Numbered from the stretch's first letter, positions 35,550 to 45,386 are shown. The stretch: DNA of 64,000 nucleotides from Chitinophaga caeni (GCF_002557795.1 NZ_CP023777.1:4039001-4103000); one strand, 5' to 3'. Numbers and translations: made by a program. Notes: generated from the letters alone by a model not told the origin.

Positions 35550-37187
35550 ATGAAAACAAATTTTATATTATTAGTGGCTTTTTTTTGTATGAGTTTCCAG
35601 GAATCCTTTAGTCAAAACTCCCTTGATCGCCATCAAGCCAAAATAGAAAATGGTACGATCGAGGGAACGTACCTAGCGGAATCCGGCATCCATGCATTTA
35701 AGGGAATCCCTTACGCCCAACCACCCGTTGGTAACTTAAGATGGCAAGCGCCGCAACCCGCTCAAAATTGGACCGGGGTTAAGCAAACTATCAAATTTGG
35801 CCCCAAGGCAATGCAAAAACCTATTTTCGGTGACATGGGCTTCCGCTCCTATGGCATGTCAGAAGACTGTTTATACCTGAATGTTTGGACACCGGCTAAA
35901 ACTAGTGAAGAAAAGTTACCCGTACTCGTGTACTTCTACGGTGGCGGATTGATGGCCGGCGATGGCTCTGAACCCCGTTATGATGGTGAACAGATGGCTA
36001 AAGAGGGTATCGTATCTGTTACGGTTAACTACCGTCTCGGCGTATTCGGTTTTTTTGCACATCCCGGGCTAACAAAAGAATCCCCCCACCATAGCTCCAG
36101 TAATTACGGCTACCTCGATCAACAAGCTGCCTTGCAATGGGTGCATGATAATATAGCAGCTTTCGGCGGCGACCCTAAGAAGGTTACCATCGCCGGGGAA
36201 TCGGCAGGCTCCATTTCCGTTTCCGTGCAAATGGCCTCCCCGCTTTCCAAGGATTTAATTGCCGGGGCCATCGGGGAAAGCGGCGCGGCCATTAACCCAA
36301 CCCTTGCGCCTATTCCACTGGAAAAAGCAGAGCAAAATGGCCTGGCCTTCGCTACTAAAATCGGCGCCAATAGCCTGGCCGAATTGCGGGCCATCCCGGC
36401 TGAAAAGCTACTGGACTTGGCATTCAAACCGGGAACACCGCAGATGTCTGCCACGATTGACGGTTATTTATTACCCAAGAGCCTGGTTGAAATTTATACT
36501 GCCGGGGAACAAGCCGATGTTCCACTTTTGGCAGGATGGAACTCCGCGGAAATTCCATACTTCGCCTTGCTGGGGAATAAAACACCAACGCCGGAAAACT
36601 ATAAGAACATCATCGAAGCTATATATAAGGTGCAAGCCCCCGAAGTGTTGAAGCTTTACCCAGGCAACTCCGAATTGGAAGTAATGCACTCCGCAAGCGA
36701 TCTCGCGAGCGATCGTTTTATCGTGTACAGCACCTGGAAATGGGCAGATATGCATTCACAACACGGTCAACCGGTATACCGTTACCTCTTTTCGAGGGTT
36801 AGACCCGGCATGACCGCCGAGATGGGAAATGCCAAACCGGGACTGGCAGGCGGGGTTATTAAAGACGGGCAGGGAAAAGCAGCGCCGAAACCCAAGTATG
36901 AAGGAGCCTCCCATGCTTCTGAAATTGAATATGCGCTAGGAAACTTGCCACTCAACAAGGTGTATGCTTGGACAGATGATGATTATAAAGTTTCTAAAAC
37001 AATGTTTACATATTTTGCGAACTTTATCAAGACAGGCAATCCAAACGGGGAAGGACTTCCCAAATGGCAGCCTATCACGAAAGAAAGTCAAAGAGATCCA
37101 TATATGAATATCGATGTACATTCACGTTTGGAATTTGATACGCATAAAAACCGTTATTATTTTTTAGACAAGATTTACAATCCATAA
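35550..37187 (+). CDS. Type B carboxylesterase/lipase family protein, exported
   Basis: Start chosen at the ATG at 35550, which begins a signal peptide (MKTNFILLVAFFCMSFQESFSQ). Protein of 545 residues with the alpha/beta-hydrolase features of the family: oxyanion YGGG (130-133), nucleophile Ser218 in GESAG, the family signature EDCLYLNVWTP (105-115), and a catalytic His in GASHASEIEYAL. An acidic residue in the triad is likely around AGWNSAEIPYF. It would hydrolyse carboxylic esters in the periplasm or outside the cell. A dehydrogenase gene follows after 10 bases, so the two are co-transcribed and may act in one pathway. Confidence 0.88.
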   Translation: MKTNFILLVAFFCMSFQESFSQNSLDRHQAKIENGTIEGTYLAESGIHAFKGIPYAQPPVGNLRWQAPQPAQNWTGVKQTIKFGPKAMQKPIFGDMGFRSYGMSEDCLYLNVWTPAKTSEEKLPVLVYFYGGGLMAGDGSEPRYDGEQMAKEGIVSVTVNYRLGVFGFFAHPGLTKESPHHSSSNYGYLDQQAALQWVHDNIAAFGGDPKKVTIAGESAGSISVSVQMASPLSKDLIAGAIGESGAAINPTLAPIPLEKAEQNGLAFATKIGANSLAELRAIPAEKLLDLAFKPGTPQMSATIDGYLLPKSLVEIYTAGEQADVPLLAGWNSAEIPYFALLGNKTPTPENYKNIIEAIYKVQAPEVLKLYPGNSELEVMHSASDLASDRFIVYSTWKWADMHSQHGQPVYRYLFSRVRPGMTAEMGNAKPGLAGGVIKDGQGKAAPKPKYEGASHASEIEYALGNLPLNKVYAWTDDDYKVSKTMFTYFANFIKTGNPNGEGLPKWQPITKESQRDPYMNIDVHSRLEFDTHKNRYYFLDKIYNP

Positions 37188-37197
37188 AAAAATTACC

Positions 37198-38052
37198 ATG
37201 ATCGCATTTTTAGGAATGGGCTTACTAGGCTCAAATTTCGTAAAAGCATTACTGAAGAAAGGAGAAAAAGTACAGGTATGGAACAGGACGGCTTCCAAGG
37301 CGAAAGCTTTAGAAAGTGATGGCGCCGTAGCTTTTGAACAGGTCAAAGATGCCGTGAAAGGAGCAAAATATATCCATCTTACTTTAAAAGATGATGCCTC
37401 GGTTGATGAAGTGCTAGCACACGCTAAAGAAGGGTTTGAACCGGGAGCCATCATCATTGACCATACCACAACCTCGGTGCCGGGCGCCAAGGAAAGAACG
37501 GCCAAATGGAAAGCTGCGGGCTTTCAATACCAACATGCCCCCGTGTTTATGGGACCGCAAAATGCGCATGATAGTACCGGGTTCATGCTGGTTTCGGGCG
37601 ATGCAGCGCTTATCAATTCCATACACGATCACCTGGCCAGCATGACAGGCACATTACTGGATTTTGGTGATGAAGTTGGAAAAGCCGCCGGCATGAAACT
37701 AATCGGGAATAGTTTCTTGATATCATTCGTTGCAGGCTTGTCCGACAGTTTATCATTAGCAAGGGCATTGAATATTTCCAGCGAAGATGCCTTGGCGCTA
37801 TTCGATTCCTGGAACCCTGCTAATATGCTAAGGGCCAGGGCCAACAAGATCACAAGCAAGAAGTATCACGAAGCGTCCTGGGAACTGGGTATGGCAAGGA
37901 AAGATACCGGTTTATTTATCCAGAGCGCTGAAGCAGCCGGAACACCTTTATTCGTATTGCCAGCAATAGCAAAACATATGGATAACTTAATCGCTGATGG
38001 TCATGGAAATGATGACTGGACCATCATCGGTAGGGATTCAGTAGGTAATTAA
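37198..38052 (+). CDS. NAD(P)-dependent 3-hydroxyisobutyrate dehydrogenase-like oxidoreductase
   Basis: Protein of 284 residues. The Rossmann fold opens the protein with GMGLLG (6-11) and WNRT (28-31) after the second strand, which favours NADP-type binding. The family's catalytic Lys167 is present in GKAAGMKLIGNSFL with Asn171 nearby, and the C-terminal all-helical domain follows. It belongs to the beta-hydroxyacid dehydrogenase group (including glyoxylate/succinate semialdehyde reductases). It sits 10 bases after the carboxylesterase gene; a role in processing the acid or aldehyde released by the esterase is possible but unproven. Confidence 0.85.
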   Translation: MIAFLGMGLLGSNFVKALLKKGEKVQVWNRTASKAKALESDGAVAFEQVKDAVKGAKYIHLTLKDDASVDEVLAHAKEGFEPGAIIIDHTTTSVPGAKERTAKWKAAGFQYQHAPVFMGPQNAHDSTGFMLVSGDAALINSIHDHLASMTGTLLDFGDEVGKAAGMKLIGNSFLISFVAGLSDSLSLARALNISSEDALALFDSWNPANMLRARANKITSKKYHEASWELGMARKDTGLFIQSAEAAGTPLFVLPAIAKHMDNLIADGHGNDDWTIIGRDSVGN

Positions 38053-38068
38053 AAAACTAAACACGATG

Positions 38069-38111
38069 AACCATCCATTCACAAACAATACATTGTAGTG
38101 GATGGATGGTT
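38069..38111. terminator. Bidirectional terminator between the dehydrogenase and VOC genes
   Basis: AACCATCCATTCAC (38069-38082) pairs with GTGGATGGATGGTT (38098-38111) with one G-T pair, loop of 15 bases. T-rich (+) and A-rich (upstream, read as T on minus) flanks fit termination in both directions. Confidence 0.7.
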
Positions 38112-38117
38112 TCAAAT

Positions 38118-38579
38118 TTAATGCTTGTACCCATCATCGTTTATCTCTATCCAATGACCATCGGGATCTTGAAAATAAATTTGTTTAACGCCATCTACCC
38201 TTAGCGTATAGGTATTAGGTTTGCCGGGCCAATCGGAAAAAGGTACGTGGTTTTTCTCCAAACGTTTCATGAACACTTCCACGGAAGGCACACTAAAACA
38301 AAGATGATCGTTCTTATCACGGGCAATATTATTAGGCGCCCCTTCTATTAGATGCAACTTACTCGTAGGAGACAATTCAAACCAAGTATGTTTCCCATCT
38401 TTAAACGGCTCTTCCGTGATCGGGAATTGTAAGATCTTGGCATAAAAATCTGTACTCTTTTTCAAATCGTGGACATACATGGCGATATGGTTCAATATGA
38501 TCGCCGGTTTTTGCGTTTGCGCTTTGATTTTAACCATGCAGCAAAGTAACAAAAGCGGTAATAAAAAGACTTTTTTCAT
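38118..38579 (-). CDS. VOC (glyoxalase/bleomycin-resistance-type) family protein, exported
   Basis: Start chosen at the ATG at 38579, which begins a signal peptide (MKKVFLLPLLLLCCMVKIKA); five more codons upstream are open. Protein of 153 residues. The body is a single pair of beta-alpha-beta-beta-beta modules: ILNHIAMYVHDLKKSTDFYAKIL, HTWFELSPTSKLHLIEG, DHLCFSVPSVEVFMKRLEK, and IYFQDPDGHWIEI at the end. Possible metal ligands are the His in LNHIA, the Glu in FELSP or HLIEG, the His in DHLCF and the Glu in WIEI. The substrate is unknown. Export of a VOC protein is uncommon, since most members are cytoplasmic. Confidence 0.82.
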   Translation of the reverse strand: MKKVFLLPLLLLCCMVKIKAQTQKPAIILNHIAMYVHDLKKSTDFYAKILQFPITEEPFKDGKHTWFELSPTSKLHLIEGAPNNIARDKNDHLCFSVPSVEVFMKRLEKNHVPFSDWPGKPNTYTLRVDGVKQIYFQDPDGHWIEINDDGYKH

Positions 38580-38702
38580 ATAACAACGGGTCAATTACTT
38601 TTAAATGTATTGACAGTTCAATGTATATTAAAATCATTACAAAAGCAACGATCAATATACCCGGGGGAAACAAACTATTTCTGCGGCAACCGCTCGCTGC
38701 AA

Positions 38703-41306
38703 CTATTGACGGTTTTTAAATACCAATTTCTTCAATAAGCGGATCATAATTAAAGACAACAAGCTACAGGCAATAACTAAACCCCAATCAAACAAAGGTA
38801 TCCACGCTAAACGGAGCGCTTCTTTGACGGGGGGAATCCACAAACATAAAAAAGTAATCCCGATACTTAGCAATATAGAAGCTTTCAGCATTTTATTGCG
38901 CATCAAGGGCCCCTTGAAAAATTTCTCTTCCCCGATTGTCATATTGAAAGAATGCAATAATTGCGAAACGATCAAGGTGTAAAACAGTACATTGTTTGCT
39001 GCCTTGATATCTGGAGTACCACCACGGTAATGTTCGGCCAGGTAAGTTGCCGCAACAGCAGCAGCGCCAATTACGAGTGAATAAACCCATACCCTCCTCC
39101 AATCTTTATTGCTGATAAGTGGCTTACGGGGATCGAGCGGCGCCCTTTTCATAACATTCTCATCCCCACCTGTAAACCCGATGGCGATCGCCGGAAATAC
39201 ATCCGTTACCAAGTTGATAAATAAAATTTGGATTGCTGCTAATTGAAAAGGTAAATTCAATAGCGCAACGGAGCCAATCACCAATAATTCGCTGAGGTTG
39301 CAAGACAGCAGGAAAATAATAAACCTCCGGATATTCATATAAATAATCCTTCCTTGCTTAATGGCCAATACAATGGAACTGAAGGCATCATCCTTCAAGA
39401 TCATATCCGCTACCTCTTGTGAAACCTGCGTGCCCCTTATGCCCATCGCGATACCGATATCAGCTTTTTTCAAGGCGGGCGCATCATTTACCCCGTCGCC
39501 CGTCATCGCAACAACCTGGTGATCTTCTTGCAAACTATTTACCAGGTTCAATTTTTCTGCCGGGGAAACCCGGGCAAAGACATTGGTGTGTTCCCATGCA
39601 AGGTGATCTTGTCCTAAAGCGGCACCGGTAAGTACCGGTTCTTTGCCGAGTTGTTTTATCCCGAGCTCCTTGGCGATCGTGGCAGCCGTGGCAGGATGGT
39701 CACCAGTTAACATGATAATCCGGATACCGGCATGGTAACATTCTTGTATCACCTCTTTCACACCTTTCCTCGGGGGATCCATAAAGCCGGCAATACCCAG
39801 GAATGTTAACCTGGATAAATATTCATCGGAAGCCTCTTGCATTTCCCTGAAACCGAAGGCTAAAGTCTTGAGTCCGGATGCGGCCAAGGAATCCGTTAAG
39901 TTCATCCAATAAGCTTTATGTTCATCGTTAATGGCTACAATTTCTTCGCCAATTTCGATATGGCTACAATACTCCCATAAGCTCTCCGTGGCGCCTTTAG
40001 CACATGATACGAAATTGGCGCCATCTTGGTTGAGCGTACACATCACGCGGGTATCTGAATTAAATGGAATTTCCGCGACCCGGTTATATTCTGAACGGGT
40101 TTGTTCAACATCCTGCCCATATTCATCGGCAAATTCGAGCATACTAACTTCCAACGGATCCCCGATACCCCGCTCATCATTCATCGTGGCATTATTGCAT
40201 AGCACCATTACTTTCTTTATCCTGTTAATGGCAAGGTGATGGGTATTACCATTTTTACCGCTATCCCATTCCACCCCTTCTGCCAACAAGTTGGTAACCT
40301 CCATGTTATTCTCCGTAAGCGTCCCGGTTTTATCGGTGCATATAACCGTTGTAGCGCCCAATGTTTCCACTGCCGCCAGCTTCTTTACAATTACATTTTG
40401 CCGCGCCATACGCATCATTCCCCTTGCCAGGGCCAGCGTTGAAACAACTGGTAATCCTTCCGGTATCGCGGCAACTGCCAAGGCTATCGCGGTTTTCAGC
40501 ATCTCCAGTACCGGGTTATTGTTTAATAACCCGGCGCCGAATATTAATACTACTATTACAACCGTAATCCATATCAATTTCTTGCTGAATTGCTCCAGCT
40601 TTTGTTCCAACGGGGTGGCGGTATCTGTAGCAGTAGCAACCATGTTGGCGATATGTCCAAGCTCAGAATCCATACCCGTTGCTGTACATAAAACCTGTGC
40701 ATTTCCATTGCGTGCAAACGTTCCTTTATATACCATATTGGTACGTTCTGCCAAGGTTGTTTCTGCCGGTAATAGTCCTTCAAATTTCTCTACGGGCATT
40801 GATTCCCCGGTTAAGGCCGATTCATCAACTTGCAATGCAGCAGCAGTTATAATCCTACCATCTGCTTGTACCATATCCCCTGCTTCTAGCAATAAAACAT
40901 CCCCGGGTACGATCTCCTTAGAATCTACCTCCATTACTTGTCCTCCCCGTATCAACCTTGCAGATTGCGAGGAAAGCTGCTGTAAGGCTTGCATGGACTT
41001 CTCCGCTTGAAACTCCATGATAAACCCGATGACTGCATTCAATAGTATGACGACCGCTATGGCGATGGCATCCAACCATTCATTTAAAAACAAGGACATA
41101 GCCATGGCGATCAATAGCAAGTATACGACCGGGCTTTTGAGTTGATCAAGAATAATCTGGCCGACAGAGTGCTTCCCGGCATCCGCGATGGCATTTGGTC
41201 CGTATTTTTCCAGTAAGGTTCTAACTGCCTGTTGACTAAGCCCTGCCCGGGAATCGGAATGAAAATGTTCGACAAGCGTTTTCAAGGGCACTTCATGAAA
41301 ATTCAT
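38703..41306 (-). CDS. P2A-type cation-translocating P-type ATPase (probable calcium pump)
   Basis: Protein of 867 residues. The order of domains is the standard one: N-terminal cation ATPase domain (1-60), transmembrane pairs at about 58-100 and 245-290, actuator motif TGES (166-169), ion-site motif AIPEGLP (280-286), phosphorylation motif DKTGTLT with Asp325, the hinge TGDGVNDAPALKKAD, and six C-terminal helices. AIPEGLP and the C-terminal cation-ATPase domain point to the P2A (SERCA/PMR1/PacL) class, exporting Ca2+ and possibly Mn2+. The gene stands alone. An orthologous function of calcium tolerance is inferred from the family. Confidence 0.88.
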   Translation of the reverse strand: MNFHEVPLKTLVEHFHSDSRAGLSQQAVRTLLEKYGPNAIADAGKHSVGQIILDQLKSPVVYLLLIAMAMSLFLNEWLDAIAIAVVILLNAVIGFIMEFQAEKSMQALQQLSSQSARLIRGGQVMEVDSKEIVPGDVLLLEAGDMVQADGRIITAAALQVDESALTGESMPVEKFEGLLPAETTLAERTNMVYKGTFARNGNAQVLCTATGMDSELGHIANMVATATDTATPLEQKLEQFSKKLIWITVVIVVLIFGAGLLNNNPVLEMLKTAIALAVAAIPEGLPVVSTLALARGMMRMARQNVIVKKLAAVETLGATTVICTDKTGTLTENNMEVTNLLAEGVEWDSGKNGNTHHLAINRIKKVMVLCNNATMNDERGIGDPLEVSMLEFADEYGQDVEQTRSEYNRVAEIPFNSDTRVMCTLNQDGANFVSCAKGATESLWEYCSHIEIGEEIVAINDEHKAYWMNLTDSLAASGLKTLAFGFREMQEASDEYLSRLTFLGIAGFMDPPRKGVKEVIQECYHAGIRIIMLTGDHPATAATIAKELGIKQLGKEPVLTGAALGQDHLAWEHTNVFARVSPAEKLNLVNSLQEDHQVVAMTGDGVNDAPALKKADIGIAMGIRGTQVSQEVADMILKDDAFSSIVLAIKQGRIIYMNIRRFIIFLLSCNLSELLVIGSVALLNLPFQLAAIQILFINLVTDVFPAIAIGFTGGDENVMKRAPLDPRKPLISNKDWRRVWVYSLVIGAAAVAATYLAEHYRGGTPDIKAANNVLFYTLIVSQLLHSFNMTIGEEKFFKGPLMRNKMLKASILLSIGITFLCLWIPPVKEALRLAWIPLFDWGLVIACSLLSLIMIRLLKKLVFKNRQ

Positions 41307-41470
41307 ATAGCATCGATTCAGTATTAGAATGGTTACAATTGCGGGCTAGGTTTTGTTGATCGGAATCTCTAAATGTGAACAAATTCAATGTATTCACAAA
41401 CATATGCCATATCAATATTGTCATAAAAATGTAACCAGGACACTTAATGATAATTCAACACGTAAATCAT

Positions 41471-41486
41471 TGACATAAAACTGTCA
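41471..41486. promoter_or_regulatory. Inverted repeat TGACA-N6-TGTCA upstream of the DUF3472 gene
   Basis: TGACATAAAACTGTCA lies about 100 bases before the start of the DUF3472 gene in a 281-base divergent gap. It could be a regulator site; the partner is unknown. Five-base arms can arise by chance. Confidence 0.25.
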
Positions 41487-41587
41487 TATAAAAACTATAC
41501 AACATACAAAAAGGGGATGCAGTTAGTAGTTTGTTATGGTCTAGCTTCGTTACCCGTGACATCAGATCACCATAAAATACGTGTACA

Positions 41588-43468
41588 ATGCGCGTGATTC
41601 TACTCTTTAATGTAGCGCTGATGCTACTTTTATGTACCTATTCCCAATCTAAGGCACAGGGCAGTAATGCGGCCCCATCGGAACATTTGGTATACAGTTT
41701 TCCAAGCGATGCAGTCATTAAGATGCACAAGGTAAAAATTGTGAAAACTGCTTACACTTCTTATTTTTCGGTTTTTAACTGGAGCGGTGGTTACGCTGGT
41801 TTGCAAGATACCCCGGATAGTTCCTCCGGTTCATCTAAAATCCTGATCGCCTCACAATGGGATCCCAATACTTCGGGGGGCATTTATGCAACGGCCCCTT
41901 ATATTGGCACAAACACTATTTATAGCCGCTTTGGCGGTGAAGGCGATGGAGCTAAAACCATCAACCCGTATAATTGGGAATTGAATACTTGGTACAACTT
42001 CGTCATCCGTTCCTGGAAATTGAACGGAAATCTTTACATCGCGACCTTCATTCAGAATTTAACATCGCAACAGTGGTTTCACACGTCTACATTAGCGATT
42101 CCTGAAAGAACAACATACCTCGGTTCCGGCTCCGGCGCTTTCCTGGAAAATTGGCATGGCAGCGACCCGAGATTCGATGGCAGGTTCGAGAGGAAAGCTT
42201 TCTTTAAAGATTGTTGGAACAGGAATACTAGCGGTGTTTGGCAAAAGTCAACCAGCCGCTATTTCAGTGCAAATGCAAATGATGCATACCGTAACGGAAT
42301 TTACGATACCGCGTTCAACGCTGGATACGATAGTTCCGAAGATGCATATTTTATGGAGCACGGTGGAAATGTTACTCCCAGCGCGGCATTTAATGGCGGG
42401 CGCGTTCTAACCCTGCCCGATCAAACCAACCAAGGAAGCAGTCCTACTTTAACCGTAGGACAAATCAGCAGCGTAGCCGCAAGTTATGCAAGCGGCAACA
42501 TTACTGTTAACTGGGTTAATGACAATACGCTTAGCCCGCAGTTTTCCTCGCTGGTAGAAATATTGGATGCATCCAATAACGTGGTGAGCAGCATTACAGA
42601 AACACTACCACAAAAAAGAAGCGCTACCCTTAGTAATAATTTATCTACCGGAACTTATACCGCCAGGGTCACCATTACTGATATATTCGGCGGGGTTTCC
42701 GACCCTGTTAGTAGTTCATTTACCGTTTCGGGAGGCGGCCTATCCGGTAATTGGTATAAAATCAAAAATGCTTACAGCGGGAAATACCTCGGCATCGAAA
42801 ATAGCGGTACCGCTAACTTAGCTAAAATAGCCCAATATACTAATAGCAGCAGCGCCAACCTGGAATGGAAGTTTGAACCGGCAAATGGTGTGTATACTAT
42901 CATCAATAGAAATAGTAACAAAGCAATCGATATCGCCAATAGTGACCAGACCGCGGGCGCCGAAATTATTCAATATACCATTACCAGCGGCTTGAATCAA
43001 CAATGGGACCTGGTTCCAACCGGGAATGGAAATTACTTGATACAAAGTAATATGTCGAGCCATTATATCATCGATAACCCTGCCAGCAGCACAGCCGATG
43101 GTACCAGGATGATAATATACCCGCTTAATGGCAGCACCGGAACTACTAACCAGCAATGGGTATTGGAAGAACAAAGCGGCTCATCCGCGAGAATCGCTGG
43201 AACGGTGAAAATACCGGGAGTAACTGGCTCTGAAAATGAACAACATCCCCGTACTAAAATCCAGGTAGCGCCCAATCCGGCGAATCAATATATTATCATC
43301 CAAAATGCATCGGTCGGTAAGGAGATCAGCATTTACAACATGGGTGGTAGTTTTATCTTAGGTCAATTAGCAGATCAAGATAATACGAGGATCGATATCA
43401 ACCGCTTGTCGCCCGGTATGTATTTACTGTTACATAATGGAAAACAGTTACGTTTCGTAAAACAATAA
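41588..43468 (+). CDS. Secreted DUF3472/ricin-B lectin protein with type IX sorting signal
   Basis: Protein of 626 residues. A signal peptide ends near SKAQ (24). Residues about 30-275 match DUF3472 (YSFPSD..., SVFNWSGGYAGLQDTP, ILIASQWDPN, WYNFVIRSWK). A fibronectin-like segment follows (about 290-375). Residues about 390-525 form a ricin-B-type lectin domain with three QxW-like units (WYKIKNAYSGKYLGI, LEWKFEPANGVYTIINRNSNKAIDI, NQQWDLVP/NQQWVLEE). The last about 75 residues (IQVAPNPANQYIIIQ to GMYLLLHNGKQLRFVKQ) are the type A Por sorting domain. It is therefore exported through type IX secretion and probably binds a sugar polymer. Any catalytic activity is unproven. Confidence 0.87.
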   Translation: MRVILLFNVALMLLLCTYSQSKAQGSNAAPSEHLVYSFPSDAVIKMHKVKIVKTAYTSYFSVFNWSGGYAGLQDTPDSSSGSSKILIASQWDPNTSGGIYATAPYIGTNTIYSRFGGEGDGAKTINPYNWELNTWYNFVIRSWKLNGNLYIATFIQNLTSQQWFHTSTLAIPERTTYLGSGSGAFLENWHGSDPRFDGRFERKAFFKDCWNRNTSGVWQKSTSRYFSANANDAYRNGIYDTAFNAGYDSSEDAYFMEHGGNVTPSAAFNGGRVLTLPDQTNQGSSPTLTVGQISSVAASYASGNITVNWVNDNTLSPQFSSLVEILDASNNVVSSITETLPQKRSATLSNNLSTGTYTARVTITDIFGGVSDPVSSSFTVSGGGLSGNWYKIKNAYSGKYLGIENSGTANLAKIAQYTNSSSANLEWKFEPANGVYTIINRNSNKAIDIANSDQTAGAEIIQYTITSGLNQQWDLVPTGNGNYLIQSNMSSHYIIDNPASSTADGTRMIIYPLNGSTGTTNQQWVLEEQSGSSARIAGTVKIPGVTGSENEQHPRTKIQVAPNPANQYIIIQNASVGKEISIYNMGGSFILGQLADQDNTRIDINRLSPGMYLLLHNGKQLRFVKQ

Positions 43469-43487
43469 CCATCGTATCGAAAGCAAG

Positions 43488-43519
43488 AAGCCTTTGTAGA
43501 ATTAAATCTACAAAGGCTT
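43488..43519. terminator. Terminator between the DUF3472 and SRPBCC genes
   Basis: AAGCCTTTGTAGA (43488-43500) pairs perfectly with TCTACAAAGGCTT (43507-43519), loop ATTAAA. It follows the DUF3472 stop by about 20 bases and ends about 24 bases from the stop of the convergent gene, so it can serve both. Confidence 0.75.
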
Positions 43520-43542
43520 TCCCAATTTATGGATGCATAAGA

Positions 43543-44004
43543 TCAAGGCTTTTTCATAAAGTCGAACGCCCCTTTCCTCAGGTTTATATTATATTCTAAG
43601 AATGCTTTTAGGCAAGCGGAAAAATTAGCCCAACCTTCCGTATTACTTTTCAACCATTTGATACCTGCTTCGTTATTAGGCATCGATGATTCGGTAATTG
43701 TTACTAACGTGGTTCCCGGCGACAATGCCTCCAGGCGCATCTTCACCGTTAACTGTTGACCAGCCGCACCCTCCCATTCAAAGGATATAAGCTCGGGAGC
43801 CCGTACTTCCAGTACTTTTACGGTAAACTGCTCCGGGAACTCCGGAAATTGCCAAGTAACCACCGCATTACTTTGCAGCCTGGCGGAACCGTATGCGATA
43901 AAGTAATTCGACATCTTGGCCGGATCTACGATCCCTTCAAATACCTCTTCGATAGGTTTACCGATTTGAATATTAGTTTTGATTTCCAAGTTTTCCATAA
44001 TCAT
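43543..44004 (-). CDS. SRPBCC (AHSA1-like) domain protein
   Basis: Protein of 153 residues, or 151 if translation begins at the second ATG at 43998 (MENLEIKTNIQIG). The pattern is that of AHSA1-type START-like proteins: opening strand and helix (IQIGKPIEEVFEGIVDPAKMSNYF), sheet (VTWQFPEFPEQFTVKVLEVRAPELISFEW), and a long C-terminal helix (WANFSACLKAFLEYNINLRKG). It is not close in sequence to the SRPBCC protein at 18.1 kb. Ligand and role unknown; it is transcribed on its own. Confidence 0.75.
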   Translation of the reverse strand: MIMENLEIKTNIQIGKPIEEVFEGIVDPAKMSNYFIAYGSARLQSNAVVTWQFPEFPEQFTVKVLEVRAPELISFEWEGAAGQQLTVKMRLEALSPGTTLVTITESSMPNNEAGIKWLKSNTEGWANFSACLKAFLEYNINLRKGAFDFMKKP

Positions 44005-44123
44005 TGAATTAAAGTCAGGAATGATAAACAGTTTATACTAACAATATTACGGGAATAATATCGGAAGAACTTTCAAAATCGACAGCCCCCAATTTTCAAG
44101 GGCTAAAAAACAGCCAATACATA

Positions 44124-45380
44124 TCAATATTTATCAACCTTTAATCCTAAGGCATTAATATAACCTGTTTGGATTTTGTTATGTTCGAATTTCATAGCAT
44201 CTAACAATTCCGTCATAACTTGCCTTGCACTATCTTGGTTCGGGCGTGCTTCACGAACTTCCTTGAAGCTTGAGCGGGGAGCCTCGCTAAATTTAACGAT
44301 CATATCCCAATTGGCCGGGGGTACAATTCCCACGAAAGAAGAACCATCCATTTTTTTATACGGCCAGAATGTCCAACCGATATTATTATCCGCCATAGTT
44401 TTACAAAATGCGGCCATCCATTCATCCGTATTGTGACCGATTTCGCCCATATACATCGGGAGTTGCACACTGTCCCTAAAATCGATAAATGACTGGATGG
44501 CCTCCTTGGTAGGCTCACCCCCGTAACGGTGACAGGTGTACATCATTTTTTTATCGAATTTTGAGTCCGTGAAAGGTTTAAAGTTACCATCCCATTGTGC
44601 CCCGCCGAGTAAAATGATATGGTTGGTATCTACTTCACGGATTGCTGCAGCACCGATTTTATAAATCGGTTCCAGCATTTTATTCAGGCTATCCTTGTTC
44701 TCAAAATATGGGGCAATAGGCTCATTCAGCAAATCGTAGCCTAGTATTACCGGGTCGTTTTTATATCGATCCGCGATCTTACGCCAAATATTCTTGTACA
44801 GCTCCTGGCTTGTTTTACTTTCGAACAACCACGGGTATCCATAGCTATCATCGATATTATCCCCCGTTTGACCACCGGGTGCATCATGCATATCCAGGAT
44901 GACATATAAGCCAGCCCTGCGGCACCAGGCTAACAATGTGTCTACGCGGCTAAAACCGTCCTGCCCGCGGGTAATTCCCATATAGTCCTCATCGGTAAAC
45001 AGTTTATAATGAAATGGCAAACGGATCGTATTGCTCCCGGTGCTCTTAATAAACTTGATATCATCTTCCGTGATATAATTATCCTTGAATCCCTTCCAAA
45101 ACTCAGCTGTAAAATCCGGCCCTACCAATTCGCAGAACATATCATTAATCAAGCGGTAAGAATTGGTTTTACTGAATTTTAGCATATAGCCTTCAGGGTT
45201 CAGCCAATTGCCCAGGTTGGTGCCCTTGATCATAAATTTGTTTCCAGAAGCATCGAGTAAGCCGGGGCCCTGTATCCTGATAAAACCGCTGGAACTGTTA
45301 CTATCTGCTTTTTGTGAAGGCTTACAAGCCCATAACGTGGCGGCAATACATGTTGCCATAAATAAGGTCCTTTTCATCAT
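44124..45380 (-). CDS. Glycoside hydrolase family 5 lipoprotein (cellulase-like)
   Basis: Protein of 418 residues with a lipoprotein signal (Cys19 in LWAC). The TIM-barrel motifs of GH5 are visible: IKGTNLGNWLNPEG (about 51-64), NTIRLPFHY, VILDMHDAPGG (160-170), acid/base Glu220 in YDLLNEP, HRY at 284, and nucleophile Glu313 in MGEIGHN. The family cleaves beta-linked glucans, mannans and related glycans; the exact substrate is not predictable here. Being a lipoprotein without a SusCD pair nearby, it probably acts at the periplasmic or outer membrane face as a single-gene unit. An inverted repeat lies just before its start. Confidence 0.88.
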   Translation of the reverse strand: MMKRTLFMATCIAATLWACKPSQKADSNSSSGFIRIQGPGLLDASGNKFMIKGTNLGNWLNPEGYMLKFSKTNSYRLINDMFCELVGPDFTAEFWKGFKDNYITEDDIKFIKSTGSNTIRLPFHYKLFTDEDYMGITRGQDGFSRVDTLLAWCRRAGLYVILDMHDAPGGQTGDNIDDSYGYPWLFESKTSQELYKNIWRKIADRYKNDPVILGYDLLNEPIAPYFENKDSLNKMLEPIYKIGAAAIREVDTNHIILLGGAQWDGNFKPFTDSKFDKKMMYTCHRYGGEPTKEAIQSFIDFRDSVQLPMYMGEIGHNTDEWMAAFCKTMADNNIGWTFWPYKKMDGSSFVGIVPPANWDMIVKFSEAPRSSFKEVREARPNQDSARQVMTELLDAMKFEHNKIQTGYINALGLKVDKY

Positions 45381-45386
45381 ATAAAT

